This document shows, one piece after another, positions 13,157 through 24,235 of a stretch of 64,000 bases of DNA. The stretch covers positions 11,990,080 to 12,054,079 of the forward strand of contig JABAKD010000030.1 in assembly GCA_012845835.1 (NCBI GenBank). Reading direction: 5' to 3'. Below the pieces are notes generated by a model. The model made no database searches, had not been told where the DNA came from, and saw nothing but the letters and a program-made list of their open reading frames with translations. The position numbers and the translations under genes were made by a program. Position 1 is the stretch's first letter. Each line of letters starts with the position of its first letter. The stretch is from Undaria pinnatifida (taxonomy: Eukaryota; Sar; Phaeophyceae; Laminariales; Alariaceae).

Positions 13157-14569
13157 GTATATACTCCGGAGTACATGATACAATATCCCCCTTCGGGATG
13201 CGGGTAACGTGAAATCCCGGGGGCGTCGCAAGGCGGAAAGGGAGACATCGGTAACACACGTATACATATTTCTCCATCTATAACATTGGTGTTACGCGTA
13301 CTCACATAGATGAACCCCACTGCTCATGGAGGAAACGTGTGGCATGAGCTAGTGCATTGCTCCAAAGAAAGAGCAGTACTCAGCGGGAAGAGTGTGTGGA
13401 TAGCGGTGGGTGCACGTTGTACTGATGTACGCGCAAACAACTTATTTGTGGTCAGGGGATGCTGTGTACCGCACGTGGAATAGTGCTCGTTGCTATATAG
13501 TACGCCACATGTGTTTGCACTTGGTGGTAATGGATAGGGTTGACCAGTCACAATGTCAGTTGCTCTTGGGTGTTGTACAAGAATTGATTGGTTGGCGGCA
13601 ACAATTTCGGTATGTGTGGCGTACGCGGTAGGGTTTTTCATGAGTTGGAGGTGGTGTTCAACGCTTTGGTGCTGTGTTTGAGGGGAACCGAAACCTTGAT
13701 GTACACCTCGTTTATACCCGTAGAAAGTAGAGCTAGATCGATAGTGTTCTCGCCTGAACCCGCAACTACTACTTTTGATAAATGTGGTTAGAAATGTATG
13801 TGTGTACAAGGGCTCCGCATGGGTGCCGGCGAATACCGGCACCCATGCTCCGAGTAGGGCAGGGCAGCACTTCGACTTGTTTGATTCAATATCCGATAGA
13901 AAGTACAAACCGTTACTACGCAACACATAGTGTACGCGTGTAGAAGGTAAAGTAGTGCCAAGAGATCGATATAGACTTACAGTGGACTACTTACTTCTGC
14001 CGTTTCTTGCGTGAATCCGATTCCGAACTTCATCGTAATATTTCGATAGGATAAGTCCGAGCCCACGTAGACTGACCCTCTACTCTAGCCACGAAGAGAC
14101 GTTTCGAGTGAACGCGTTTCTTCATGTTTTGACTAAACCAAGCATCCAGGGCCAGCAAGGGGGTGGCCATGTATGCTGCATGTTCTCTACGTAGCCACTG
14201 AGAGGCGCGCACTGAGTGAGCCAGCTTCTGCTACACCATGCATGATAGTATCTAGATCCGAGGTTCGCAGACCGACTGTCTGTGTGTAGTCTGATCGTGG
14301 AGAGACATGCTGACGGTATTCCAGGCGTGAAACACGGTGTCGCTGCCTTCGTCATTCAATTCCTGGAGTTCTATTTTGATAATAATGCTGCTACTTGTTG
14401 CTATCTGGTAGATAGAGTATTAGTAGTACGCGATAGCACTGAACTAAGAATTTGGCGGTTAAAAATCTCAGGCTCGAGTTTTAGACTAAAATATAAAAAC
14501 AAATACTACCTGGCATGGCCTTTTTGTCTGATTGCTGGTCGCTCATTAGCCGGAGATCGTACATAAAGT

Positions 14570-15165
14570 AACAGTCATCTGGGGACGATAGGGTCCATTC
14601 CCAAAATCGTAATTCATTCACATATATACAACTCCGACAACCCGGGAACGAACACGGATATATATCACCAGGATTGATACCTCTCCGCACAGTGCAGAAA
14701 TCCCCAATGCCACCGACCGGCCGATCTCTAATTGGCTGGGGTTCGTATATTGTAGACTCAGCTCCACCCGGAGACGATAGGGTCCCATCCCCGGTCCAGG
14801 GGTCACTCCATATATCTAAAAATTAGACAAACGGGGAAGAAAACCGAGTTCTCTCGGGTCGACACCGCCCCCTTCGGTGTGAAAACCCCAGTTCCATTGG
14901 CTAGAATCGCTGATTGGTTCGAGCTCCACAGTGGCCCCCCACCCTAGTAGGAGGAGGATAGAGGCTCACCAACCGATGGGGGGCAGTTCCGTCGCACACG
15001 GGGGAGATAGGGCCCCATCCCCGGTTCAGAAATCCTCCGAATCTCTACAGCTCCAACAACGCAAGAACTATAACGATGATCTCGCGGGTCGCTACCTCCC
15101 CGCACGGCGTGTCAACCCCGACAACCCCGACCCCATTGGCTCTTTCGTGATTTGCTGGTAGACTT
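14570..15165. repeat. Three degenerate copies of a roughly 200-bp tandem unit
   Basis: Landmarks recur in order three times. The first is GACGATAGGGTCC-type (14584, 14777 and about 15006), followed by CATCCCCGGT. Next is an A-rich stretch with CGGG-AAGAA, then CTCCCCGCAC or CCCCCTTCGG-type blocks. Each unit ends in a TTGGCT motif (in CCATTGGCT for the later two, a reversed CCAAT-box-like core). Spacing is about 190-230 bp. No coding signal was found. Confidence 0.6.
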
Positions 15166-15654
15166 TGACCCAGTAAGTTCACAATTATTTCGGCCAACCT
15201 GGGTTTTCTCGCCTACTTCCGTATACGGCAAGCATTTGCAATGCGGGCGCAATTCGATCAGCATTTTGCACGATAGGTCGCACAAAAAAGCGATTTTAAG
15301 CCCATATCAGTGTGCCGAGCAAGCACGCTCGAAATGAGGGTGAGAAACACTTCAACAGCAACAACAGCACCAAACGCAATTTGTATCCAGGATTCAGGGC
15401 CCCCCGATTATAAACACAATTCCAAACAAAAAAACATGGGGTGTTCAAAGAAAAACGACATAAAAAAATAGAACAAACACTGGCACAACACGAGCATAAT
15501 AACCGTGGGAAAAGGCCTGAAATGAGGCCAAAACAGTGCGTATTTGACCCGCGTAATAATGGTCGAATAGTTATGGAATACTATAATCACCTCTTCGTCG
15601 CTTATGCGACACCGAAATGTATCTACCCACGCTGCTAGGCGTTCTCAGCAGTTA

Positions 15655-15795
15655 GTTTATTCTATTTTTTTTTCATTTCTGCAAATAAAATCATATCTCA
15701 CAACAGAGGGAATCAAACTCAAGGACCAACGCTAGTAGTATTCGAAGGTAACCACTAGATAGACCACCGGGGGCACCGGCTCTGTATAAAACTCA
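15655..15795 (-). mobile_element. SINE candidate with tRNA-like head and A-tail
   Basis: On the minus strand a tRNA-like A box (TATCTAGTGGTTA) is followed after normal tRNA spacing by a B-box-like GAGTTTGATTCCC. The expected T-arm stem does not pair well, so this is not an intact tRNA gene. About 60 bases further on comes a run of nine A. Head, short body and A-tail are what a tRNA-derived SINE would show. A single copy is seen, so the call is tentative. Confidence 0.4.
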
Positions 15796-16424
15796 CTAAA
15801 GATGATCAATCAGCAACCAGCAGCAAGGAGCACGTCAAGCAGGAAGCAACACAAAACTATTGTCAGTTACGTACCAACACGACCGCTCTTTTTCCGGTTG
15901 ACCGCGGCAAACGACCAAAACAGCAACGGAGGCAGAGGCACCACAGCAACAACACCGCACGCCTCCCACATTGTCTATTAATAACAACTTCTCTATAGAG
16001 TATTCTCGGGGAAAAGAACGACCAAACGATGCGATACCGGGACGAATGCATGCCACCGGTTTCTTCCGTGGATACCGTCTATACTACTTACTGTTGTTTT
16101 CACATTAACTCGCATAATCAAGTCCGTGGTCACAGGACACTCACTCTGGAGCTGAGGAATACCCCAGGGAAAAACACAAGCAAATCAAAGGTGGTACACG
16201 CATATATCACAGCTGACGCAATTCATGCCTCCACCAGAAACATATAAAAAGTGAAATCGGAAGTCAGCCTACGACGTGCCAGGTTCATACTGGTGCATAC
16301 GTGTCACTACTCGCGCCTGGAAAAACCGACTATACCGCTTGCCACCCAAGAAAGACTAGCACGTGCATACTGCAAGTAGTACCTATCACTACGCATCCGC
16401 ACGACAGACGCAAGTCAATCGGAA

Positions 16425-16580
16425 AGAAGAAACAAAGAAAAGAAAAGAAGCTAAAGGAAAGAAAAGACAAGAAAGCGAAAAACGAAAATGGAAAAGACAA
16501 GAAAGCGAAAAACGAAAATGGAAAAGACAAGAAAAGCAAGAAAAGACAAGACAAGAAGAGGAAGCAAGGAAAGGAATAGA
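16425..16580. repeat. A-rich polypurine tract with a 33-bp tandem duplication
   Basis: The plus strand is almost pure A/G. It carries two exact copies of a unit containing GAAAGCGAAAAACGAAAATG (about 16470-16535), then shorter AAAAGAC repeats. The Lys/Glu-rich frames and their Phe/Ser-rich reverse frames are composition artefacts. Confidence 0.75.
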
Positions 16581-16796
16581 GAAGAAATGTCACAGTAGCA
16601 GACCCTAGGAACTGACTAAAGATAGCGTTGGGCTCATAGAGGGTATCAAGTGCATCATCAATGGCACTGGAAAGAGAACGCAACATGGCGAAGAAGTCAG
16701 GGCGGTTTTACGCTATCTTGTGACGGCCATTGGAAGGCCCACAAATTTCAAGACGATGATGGCCAGACCCAGACTTCAGTCTGTTGGGCAGGAGGT

Positions 16797-17163
16797 CCCC
16801 CCCTCCTCCCTCCCCCCTCCGCCCTCCCCCCTCCCCCCCTCCCCCCCTCCCCCCCTCCCCCCTCCCCCCCTCCCCCCCTCCCCCCCTCCCCCCGTCCCCC
16901 CTCCCCCCCTCCCCCCTCCCCCGCTCCCCCCTCCCCCCCTCCCCCCTCCCCCCCTCGCCCCTCCCCCCTCCCCCCTCCCCCGTCCCCCCATCCCCCCTCC
17001 CCCCCTCCCCCCCTCTCCCCTCCCCCGCTCCCCCCTCCCCCCTCCCCCCCTCCCCCCCTCTCCCCTCCCCCCATCCCCCCTCCCCCCCTCTCCCCTCCCC
17101 CCCTCCCCCCCTCCCCCCCTCCCCCCTCCCCCCTACCCCCCTCCCCCCCTCCCCCCTCCCCCC
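16797..17163. repeat. 367-bp pure C/T tract (G-rich on the minus strand), strong G-quadruplex potential
   Basis: The plus strand reads C-runs of 5-6 separated mostly by single T, with a few G or A interruptions. The minus strand is therefore a series of G5-6 runs broken by single A. It directly follows, in the minus direction, the 3' end of a LINE coding region. The long Pro/Ser/Leu and Gly/Arg frames over it are artefacts. Confidence 0.93.
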
Positions 17164-17960
17164 GGCCGCTTAGAGATGCCGACGGAGAATGACGCTGCCG
17201 CAGCCTTTGCGCGTCGCTCTGCAGCTTTGCGTCTCTCCGTCTCATGCCATTTCGGCATGAACAACTCGGCTCCCTCCTCTACTCGTCGACACCATCTGCC
17301 GGCCTTCTGAGCAGCCTTTCGCCACCCTTCAAATTTCATTCCAAAGACCGACGTATCCTCCTTCAGATGAGCCATCCAGTCCTTCTCTTGCCCCCCTGAG
17401 TAGCCCTTACCTCCAACAAACTCCCCAAACATCACCCTCTGTGGCAGACGCTCCTTCCCCATCGTGCAACAAATCCCGCAAACAATATCCTCCGTTTGCG
17501 CACTATCGCCTCTATGCTCTCGGAAGTTGTCCTGGCAAGCGCGTCGGCGTACGATAGGGTGTGGTCGTCGCGCTTCCGTTTCCGCCATCCGAGGCATCGG
17601 AGGAGCATGGAGCGGTGAACCCGTCGTAGCCTGTCATAGTCAAGCTTGTTCGGGCTCCACGTCGTGCAACCGTAAAGTAGTGTCTCGACCACTTCGGCTT
17701 TCCGCAACCGCACCTCCAACCGTAAGAGCACACCCGGGCGATCATAGATTTCCATCTTGTACCGCTGGAAACACGCCCAGGCTCTCTGAAGACGCCGCGT
17801 TAATTCAATGCTAAGGTCTCTGTCTGCGGTGATAGCCCCGCCCAAGTACACAGACTTGATTGCTTGTTTGTATACCTGGCCGGCTGCATTGATTGTGAAC
17901 GACACCTTCCCCCCGCCTTTGGTATACGACCTTGGCGTGGCGCAGCTTAACAACAGGAAC
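17164..17960 (-). mobile_element. 5'-truncated non-LTR retrotransposon (LINE), C-terminal end of the reverse-transcriptase ORF, frameshifted
   Basis: The minus strand carries the family pattern at the end of LINE polyproteins: INAAGQVYKQ and VYLGGAIT, then SIELTRRLQRAW, then LLYGCTTWSPN, then RVHRSMLLRCLGWRKRKRDD. After one frameshift near 17450 come ERLPQRVMFGEF and GGKGYSGGQEKDWM, then FEGWRKAAQKAGRW and RRVEEGAE. Polymerase motifs are absent upstream of about 17960, as expected for 5' truncation on insertion. The frameshift makes this copy dead. The sense strand runs straight into the G-rich tract instead of a poly(A) tail. Confidence 0.85.
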
Positions 17961-20171
17961 GATTTTTCCCCTTGTTTTTTATGTCGAATAGTTATGACCT
18001 GTTTTTCGTACACTCTCCCCCTTGCTATAAGTCAGACAAACAGCATGTGTGTAATAGAGCGCATCAGTGTGTCTGCTCTTAATCGCATCTATATTACTTG
18101 CACGAGTACAAACTATGTCGATGTGCCCGAACTACCACACCCTCGAGGACGGGGACGCAGCCACTCGTAATGCTGCTGTGTGGCGTAGTCTGGCGCAGTA
18201 ATCGTAATCACTACCTCCTCGCTTTAGTCATGCGTGCGCTTGCCATGTCTGTCCATGTACATACGTACCTACCGAAATTCAATAATGAAATGCACTACTA
18301 CAGTAACTATTAAATATGATATCATACCTACCGCGGTACCATGGGGATTCTCTTTACAGTAATGTTTTTTTGTTTTGGGACAAACATAACGCCAATTTGG
18401 AAATAATGTCTTGCCAAGTTTTACGGTATTAACCTCTCCATACACATGTACATCAAGATCCGAAGAATAACTGGAGAGTACCGTTCAAAATACTTTTTTT
18501 TGCGCGCTTCTCGCTTGTCTCGCTCAGCATCCATCCGCGTTCACGTCGAGGTGCCGAACGGATAAGGCAGGGCGAGGGGCGTTGGAGCCGCGCCCCGCAG
18601 ACGGCGCTCGAACGAAGCGATTTGACCGAGAAATTCCAGTTGCGAGCATCTCATACTGAGGTCGAGACGAAAAAAAGCTCCTGACCGAATTAAAAAAACA
18701 AACGATCATATAGTCTATATATACATTTATGACATGTGTGTACGACAATAGCAACAGACCTAGAACCCACCCACCCAGTCAACAGATGGCGTCCTGAGCG
18801 CGTGGCGAACGCTGAAATAGAGCTGTAACCGATTTTGGCCACAACAGAACCGTGTATATACTTGAGTTTGGCTATAGTTAATAAGGAGTTATATATCCTT
18901 GAACCCTACCCATGGCTCCACCCTGCCCCCCAAAAATATTTGCCCTGGTCGAGACTCGCGTGCATGCTGCGCTCGCGATGCCTGCCACCCTCGACGCCAT
19001 CTTCCAAGCTTTCCCGACTCTGTCCCTGTGAGCCCCGTCTCCCGCGAGAGATGCAAGCCGTGCCCTGTGGCGCTCGTTCCAACACTCGGCTGCTCCCGGC
19101 CTCTACCTCCCAGCCTCCTTTTGCTGGCATCCGTTCTGTCCGGAAATATAATACTGGGATGTGATTCTTGTTGAAGTAAAAAACGGTCCTTACATTCGGA
19201 CACGTCTAGTTACCCCGCAAGAGAAAAATAAACACCGGGTCAACCACGCCCACAGACGATTTCTCTTTTGCCTCGACGAGCGGTCGCCCGCGCGGCGGGA
19301 GAGCGCAGGCCGGTTTACCCTTGTCTGCACCCATGCCCACGCACCCACGTCGAGATCCGGGGCCGAAACGGCCCAGGGCGGCGCGCCCCCAAACCCCACA
19401 CTAATCCGACCCACATGTATGTGCACTGCTGCTACTAGTGCTGTGTGTTGCTGCTACTGCTGCTGTTGTGCTGCAGCTGCTGAGGTTAATTTAGTCCGGG
19501 CGGTTGCTGCTACTGCTGCTGTGCTGCTGCTGAGGTTAGTTGAGTTGCGGGTCATTTTTTTACGAACAAAACAACGAAGAACAAAAAAATGTACCTGCTG
19601 GTGAAAGTTTTTCAAAATTTCAAAATTTGTACAACATGGGGTGTTCCAAGTTACCTGCTCGTCTCAGGGAGGCGGAACGCAATCCCTTGCCACATAGAGC
19701 CAGCTAGGCGACGTTTAATGCGCCGAGCGCCGCGACGGAGCTCGCCCGAGATCCAGACATGTTTCATAATGTGCCCACGGAAGGATAGCTTGCCTCGCGG
19801 CCGAAAGTGCGAGAAGAAACACTCGACCGCCGGAGCGCAGCGAGCCAAAAAAATACGAAGATCATATTTTACATATACATACTCGTATACACCATATACA
19901 TGATATACATGATGTACATGATATACATGATATACATTATATACATGATACACATTATATACATTATATACATTATATACATGATATACATGACGTACAT
20001 GATACACCACACCGAAAAACCGGTGTCGAGTGAAAACGCCAAGTGGTACATACATTTTTTTTTTTTTTCGAACACTTCTACTTTCCAGCTTCTGGACAAG
20101 CCGTGGTCACAGATGTCGTCCCTTGTCCTCCCCGGTTCTTGCCTTCAATTTTTTATCGCATACATATGTAG
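17961..20171. other. Gene-free stretch with CTG-rich patch and ATG/TAC microsatellite
   Basis: No exon was recognised. A (CTG/GCTACTGCTGCT)-rich patch lies at about 19425-19530. A 9- to 10-bp repeat of TACATGATA/TACATTATA type lies at about 19870-20005 and gives artefactual Tyr-Met-Ile frames. Confidence 0.5.
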
Positions 20172-20545
20172 TGTTGAGGTATTAGTGGGGTGTTAGGCCG
20201 TTCGACCACTTGCAAAAGGTTAACCGATAGCTTACCCAGACTAAGCCTTATAACACTCTCCCCCCCTGAAACGGCGGGGTAGCAGATCGACCGAACACAC
20301 CGGCAGCCCTGTCAATAAACCCAAGCCGTTTCATTTCCTGGGTATACCAGGGAGAGTATTTTTCAAGTTCGACATGGGGAAAATCTGGAAAAGATTACTA
20401 TGGTGGATGTCAGGTTCGAAACCCCGACCCAAAAAACCCATGGTCTGTCGACGACGCCATTTGTTAAGGTGTTAGTGGGGCATTAGTCCGTTTGACCACT
20501 TGCAAAAGGTTAACCAATAGCTTACCCAAACTAAGCCTTACAACA
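20172..20545 (-). mobile_element. Miniature LTR element (TRIM-like), left copy
   Basis: Two 84-bp direct repeats (20172-20255 and 20462-20545) flank about 206 bp. On the minus strand each repeat starts TGTT and ends AACA, as LTRs do. Each repeat is preceded in sense by a CCGTTTCAGGGGGGG-type purine tract, a plausible polypurine tract. The internal part carries a tRNA-like T-arm/B box (GGTTTCGAACC type) ending in ATCCACCA and a TGGCGTCGTCGAC block just inside the upstream LTR that could be a primer-binding site. No protein is coded. Clear target-site duplications were not seen. Confidence 0.7.
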
Positions 20546-20894
20546 CTCTCCCCCCCTGAAACGGCGGGATAGCACGTCGGCCGGATATACGGGCGGACCT
20601 GTAAATATCCAAGCGATTTCGTAGTGAACGAAACGTCGTCCAGCGTCACAGTACCCTCAACGAAACAGGGGTCGTGTTCTGACAGCGCAAGGTCAGGGCC
20701 GACGCCAGAAGCTATCTCCAAAACTCCACGGCTTTTAATTGGCCAACGCGCCCGAGAAATAGGTCGGAAACGCCGAAGGGGAAGGTTTGCGAGCGCTGAC
20801 CGCTGTTAACGGCTCGGCCGCGGCGCGGACGAGATTCTTGGTTATTGCATTCGCAGTGCAGGTGCGGAACCGACTAGGGGAGGCCGGGTGCGCC

Positions 20895-21360
20895 GCCCGT
20901 TCTCATTGTCGCGAATAGCTTCGCAAACGGCAGAAAGTGCCTCACCAAGCAAGTTTTTCCTCTCCGCTGGCATGGGTTGTTGGCCCTGGGGCCATCCTCC
21001 CGGAGATCGATGCCCCACACTGGGTCCAGAGGGCTGGATTCAGCCAGAACCTTGTTGTCAGAGCTTAAAAGGTGATTTTTTTAAGGCTGGATTCTGCGTG
21101 AATTTGGCGTAGGTGCCAGATAACACGGCGTTTCGCTTCTCACTGTCCCCAACACCGGAGTCAAAGTTGCGCACGCCTCGACCGATGCGTTTGCGCGTGC
21201 TTGGAGAGCCTCACTGCTCGATGGTCTTGGAAAAGCCTGGTCTTTTCGGTCATCATGTACTGCTCCGCGCAAGAATATGGCACGTCGTCAACGGCAAACG
21301 ACGAATGGGACCACGGTGGAAAATAGGGTGGGGGCTGCCAGAATAACACCACTTTGTCTG
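20895..21360 (-). pseudogene. NADAR-domain (YbiA/DUF1768-like) pseudogene
   Basis: Minus-strand fragments in several frames follow the NADAR family order. They are FWQPPPYFPPWS, then YSCAEQYMMTEK and LFQDHRAV (frame 1, to about 21215), RIGRGVRNFDS and GTYAKFTQNPA (frame 2, from 21192), ESSPLDPVWGIDLRED (frame 3), and RKNLLGEALSAV near 20950 (frame 4). NADAR proteins are known as N-glycosidases acting on riboflavin intermediates or ADP-ribosylated substrates. At least three frameshifts and a stop make this copy inactive. It reads towards the polypurine tract and LTR at 20545, so it looks like cargo of the LTR element family around it. Confidence 0.78.
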
Positions 21361-21399
21361 TGGAGTACTCGAGATAAGAGTCAAACGCCGTGTTGGAAA

Positions 21400-21900
21400 A
21401 TTTGGGCCTGCAATGTCCCCGTCCGGGAACACCAGGCCTCGGGAGCACGACGCGAATCCGAACGCGTGGTTTCTCGCCTCGGGTCTTTCTTCGCTCGTTG
21501 GTGGAAAAGCGCGAGAATCCGCTCTAACTGCGCCCGAAAAATGGCCTAGACCGAAGGTGCCAACCCGTCGGCAGCCTCGTTGGACATTTGTGGGTCTGCA
21601 ATGTTCCCTTCTGGGAACACCAGTCCTCGGCTCTTTGGGCTTGTAGTGTCCCCTTGCGGGAGCACCAGGCCTCGGGAGCAAGATGCGAGTCCGAACCCGG
21701 GGTTTCTCGCCTCGGGTCCTCCTCACTCGCTGGCGGAAACTCGTAAGAAGCCGCCCTCGCTGCACCCGAAAAAGAGTCCAACAACGACGGTGCCAACCCG
21801 TCGGTAGCCTCGTTGGATATTTGGGTCGGCAATGTCCCCCGCTGGGAACACTAGTCCTCGGCTCTTTGGGCCTGTAGTGTCCCCCTCAGGAACACCAGGC
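21400..21900. repeat. Two tandem copies of a roughly 240-bp unit upstream of the NADAR relic
   Basis: The units begin at about 21413 and 21652 with AATGTCCCC- or AGTGTCCCC-type blocks and GGGA-CACCAGGCCTCGGGAGCA. They continue through GGTTTCTCGCCTCGGGTC and GGTGCCAACCCGTCGG. A partial third start (TGTCCCCCTCAGGAACACCAGG) lies at about 21878. The minus-strand frame codes Arg/Pro/Gly-rich peptides in both copies; whether they were part of the NADAR protein is unknown. Confidence 0.65.
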
Positions 21901-21910
21901 CACGGGAGAG

Positions 21911-22237
21911 TGTTATAAGGCTTAGTTTGGGTAAGCCATCGGTTAACCTTTTGCAAATGGTCAAACGGACTAATACCCCACTAATTCCTTAACAAATGGC
22001 GTCGTCGACAGACCATGTTTTTTTTGGGTCGTGGGTTCGAATCCCACATCCACCATAATAAGCTTTTTTAGACTTTCCCCATGTCGGACTTGAAAAATAC
22101 TCTCCCCGGTATGTCCGGCCGACCTGCTATCCCGCCGTTTCAGGGGGGGAGAGTGTTACAAGGCTTAGTTTGGGTAAGCTATCGGTTAACTTTTTGCAAG
22201 TGGTCAAACGGACTAATACCCCACCAATACCTTAGCG
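21911..22237 (+). mobile_element. Miniature LTR element (TRIM-like), right copy, inverted relative to the left copy
   Basis: Two 84-bp LTRs (21911-21994 and 22154-22237) have the same sequence as those of the left element but lie in plus orientation. Immediately inside the first LTR is TGGCGTCGTCGAC, a possible primer-binding site. A perfect tRNA-like T arm (GTGGGTTCGAATCCCAC) and acceptor-like ATCCACCA follow. A polypurine tract (CAGGGGGGGAGAG) abuts the second LTR. The last LTR ends CCTTAGCG instead of CCTTAACA. No coding capacity. Confidence 0.72.
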
Positions 22238-23200
22238 GTAGGCTTTATCGTTTTGTGCTTTTGTGGTGAACAAACCTGTGGCCTGGGTATACAAAACAAC
22301 TTTTCGGCAAAGCAAGAATGACATGTACCGTTTTTTGGCAAAAACACTTTTTCTGAATAACGGGGCTCCTTAACCTCTTTAGAGCCCCCGAATCCCTCCC
22401 TATACTAAGCCCAAGTAGTTTTGTCCCCAAAAACGGGTTTCCAGTTGCAAAGGGGTTAACCTATCAACAAAATCGTCATTTAGAATTTCCAAAAACAAAA
22501 ATGGAGTAATTTTTGTTGTATACCGAAGTCATGGGATTACTCATCGGCTAGCACTTTTGTCTGTCCCAAGTGCGTTTTTTGCGTTTTTGACCTGGAGGGG
22601 TACTAGACTAGTATTATAGTATTATAGTACTATACTCGTAGTATCATAGTATTGTAGTATTATAGTATTGTAGTACTAATCAGTATTATACCTGGTACTA
22701 TTGTAATATTTTAATACGATAATATTATTATAGTGCTATTATAGTGTTATTGTATGCTACACACTTCCTCAACCAACTGAGGAGCCTCATAAAAAAGTGG
22801 CGCACCTCTGCCGTAGCATTTGTTTCAAAACAAAAATCGCCAAAAAGCGGTATACCTTAATAACTCTATCGCAGCATGAGTCTTAAATCACCAAAAAGCG
22901 GTATATCGTCAGGACTAGTATTTATGTTTCCTACTATTCATGTAGTCTACACTGCTGTATCAGGACATTTGTTATGTAAGATGCAAAAACGACTCAACAG
23001 GATATTTGGGTTTCGCACTATGTGGAAAGCGGCGTACCAGGATACGACACCATCAGTAAAGGCAGCTTCGACGCCTGTGCTGTGAGAGATTAATTCACTC
23101 CGTTCTTGCTCTACGCCAACGTCTGCTAAGCGCCAGCTTCTGCATGATCCACTGCAGCAGCGTCGACAGGTTTGTCGACAGGTTATGAGTCTACTACATG
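22238..23200. other. AT-rich gene-free stretch with TATAGTA repeat
   Basis: Irregular TATAGTATTGTAG-type repeats occupy about 22610-22755. A related segment, GGAGGCTCC or GAGGAGC-flanked, with the same TATAGTA motif occurs at 36620-36700. Nothing gene-like was seen. Confidence 0.5.
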
Positions 23201-23339
23201 GTAGTGTTGATGCAGAGTCAACCATGTCCTCCCCTTTTTGAAAACGATATTCCCCATTCGACGGGGAGCCCAACCAGTATTATGGTTGGATTACACTACA
23301 GCGTTCGCTGTTGTGCGAGGGTGGAATTCGCAAGGTACA

Positions 23340-23950
23340 TGTCAGAACTAGAGACCGCCCCAGCAGCACCAAATGAGCATGCCACTCAGGTGAGGCGAGT
23401 TCAGTTCGCAAAGGAGCGTCGCTGTTTCGGAGAGAAAGGCGGCAAGCTGTTTACTCAAATTCTTCTGGAGACAGCGGATCATGGATATGATCGTGTCGCC
23501 GAGCTATTAAATAGCTGTACTTGCGTAAGCTCCGGTAGGCACAGCGGAGTTTGGCGACGGTCGTGGTGCTGTGATGTCACTAGAGGCCAAGTATCGGCTC
23601 GATGGTAAGTCGAGAACGCAAGAGCTGCACGATGAGCTAGCCAGCTTCTCGATCACTGCGGCCGACAAATATGACCCTGCGAGAGTAATTAAGGAATTAC
23701 GCCGCATTAGCGTCGAGTTGGGAGCACTATAAAATACGTGATGTCGTTGTTCCAGCTCGCAAGACTCACGCGTACGTCAGGGCACCCCTTGATGATGAGC
23801 ACGAATCATGGAAGGCCGTAGTGTTTACTCATAGGCATCGTGATGGCAGCCCCTCGAGCTTTGAATACGCGGAAGTTCGGGCAACATCACACCATGCCAT
23901 GCAGATTCGCGACAAAGTTATCACTAAAGGAGAAAATGCGGGGCAAGGTT
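23340..23950 (+). pseudogene. Degraded retrotransposon gag-like fragment
   Basis: Plus-strand frames read an acidic/charged peptide (MSELETAPAAPNE, then GKLFTQILLETADHGYD). After a frame change they read GDGRGAVMSLEAKYRLDGKS, then TQELHDELAS and YDPARVIKELRRI. The second block resembles the helical core of Copia-type gag. A third open piece contains AYVRAPLDDEHESWKAVVF and ends at a TAA near 23952. Multiple frame breaks show it is dead. Pol motifs and LTRs were not found, so the element class is uncertain. Confidence 0.45.
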
Positions 23951-24235
23951 AACATAATGCAGGAAGTCGCTAGTGTGCGCTGAATACAACGGCGCACGAG
24001 GGAACCCGCTATTCCTCCCGTCGAAACGGTCGAGATAGAAGAGAACATCGCGGACATGGTATGAGCAATACACATAGCCTCGATAGAGGTAATAACCATA
24101 ACGGCGGTTACACGTCGACGAACTCAAACGGGAACTTGTCTGAGGATTTTTATCCACGCGAACGAGGGTACGGCGACCATGCTGCCCAAGGAGGACGAGA
24201 GCATAATGGAAATTCCGGAAATAACCACCTTGGTC

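Noticed and set aside
13001-13320. His-Thr-rich and Tyr-Asp-Val-rich open frames
   Set aside because: Translation of a 9-bp minisatellite; unit length divisible by three keeps frames open.
16301-16686. Lys/Glu-rich and Phe/Ser-rich frames
   Set aside because: Composition of an A-rich purine tract with a 33-bp duplication.
16650-17310. Pro/Ser/Leu-rich frames resembling pherophorin or extensin-like cell-wall proteins
   Set aside because: All three plus frames and the minus frames stay open because the stretch is pure C/T. The tract joins a dead LINE and there are no splice or start signals.
21990-22060. Intact tRNA gene at the GTGGGTTCGAATCCCAC T arm
   Set aside because: No matching D and anticodon arms or 5' acceptor strand; the same block occurs inside the other miniature LTR element.
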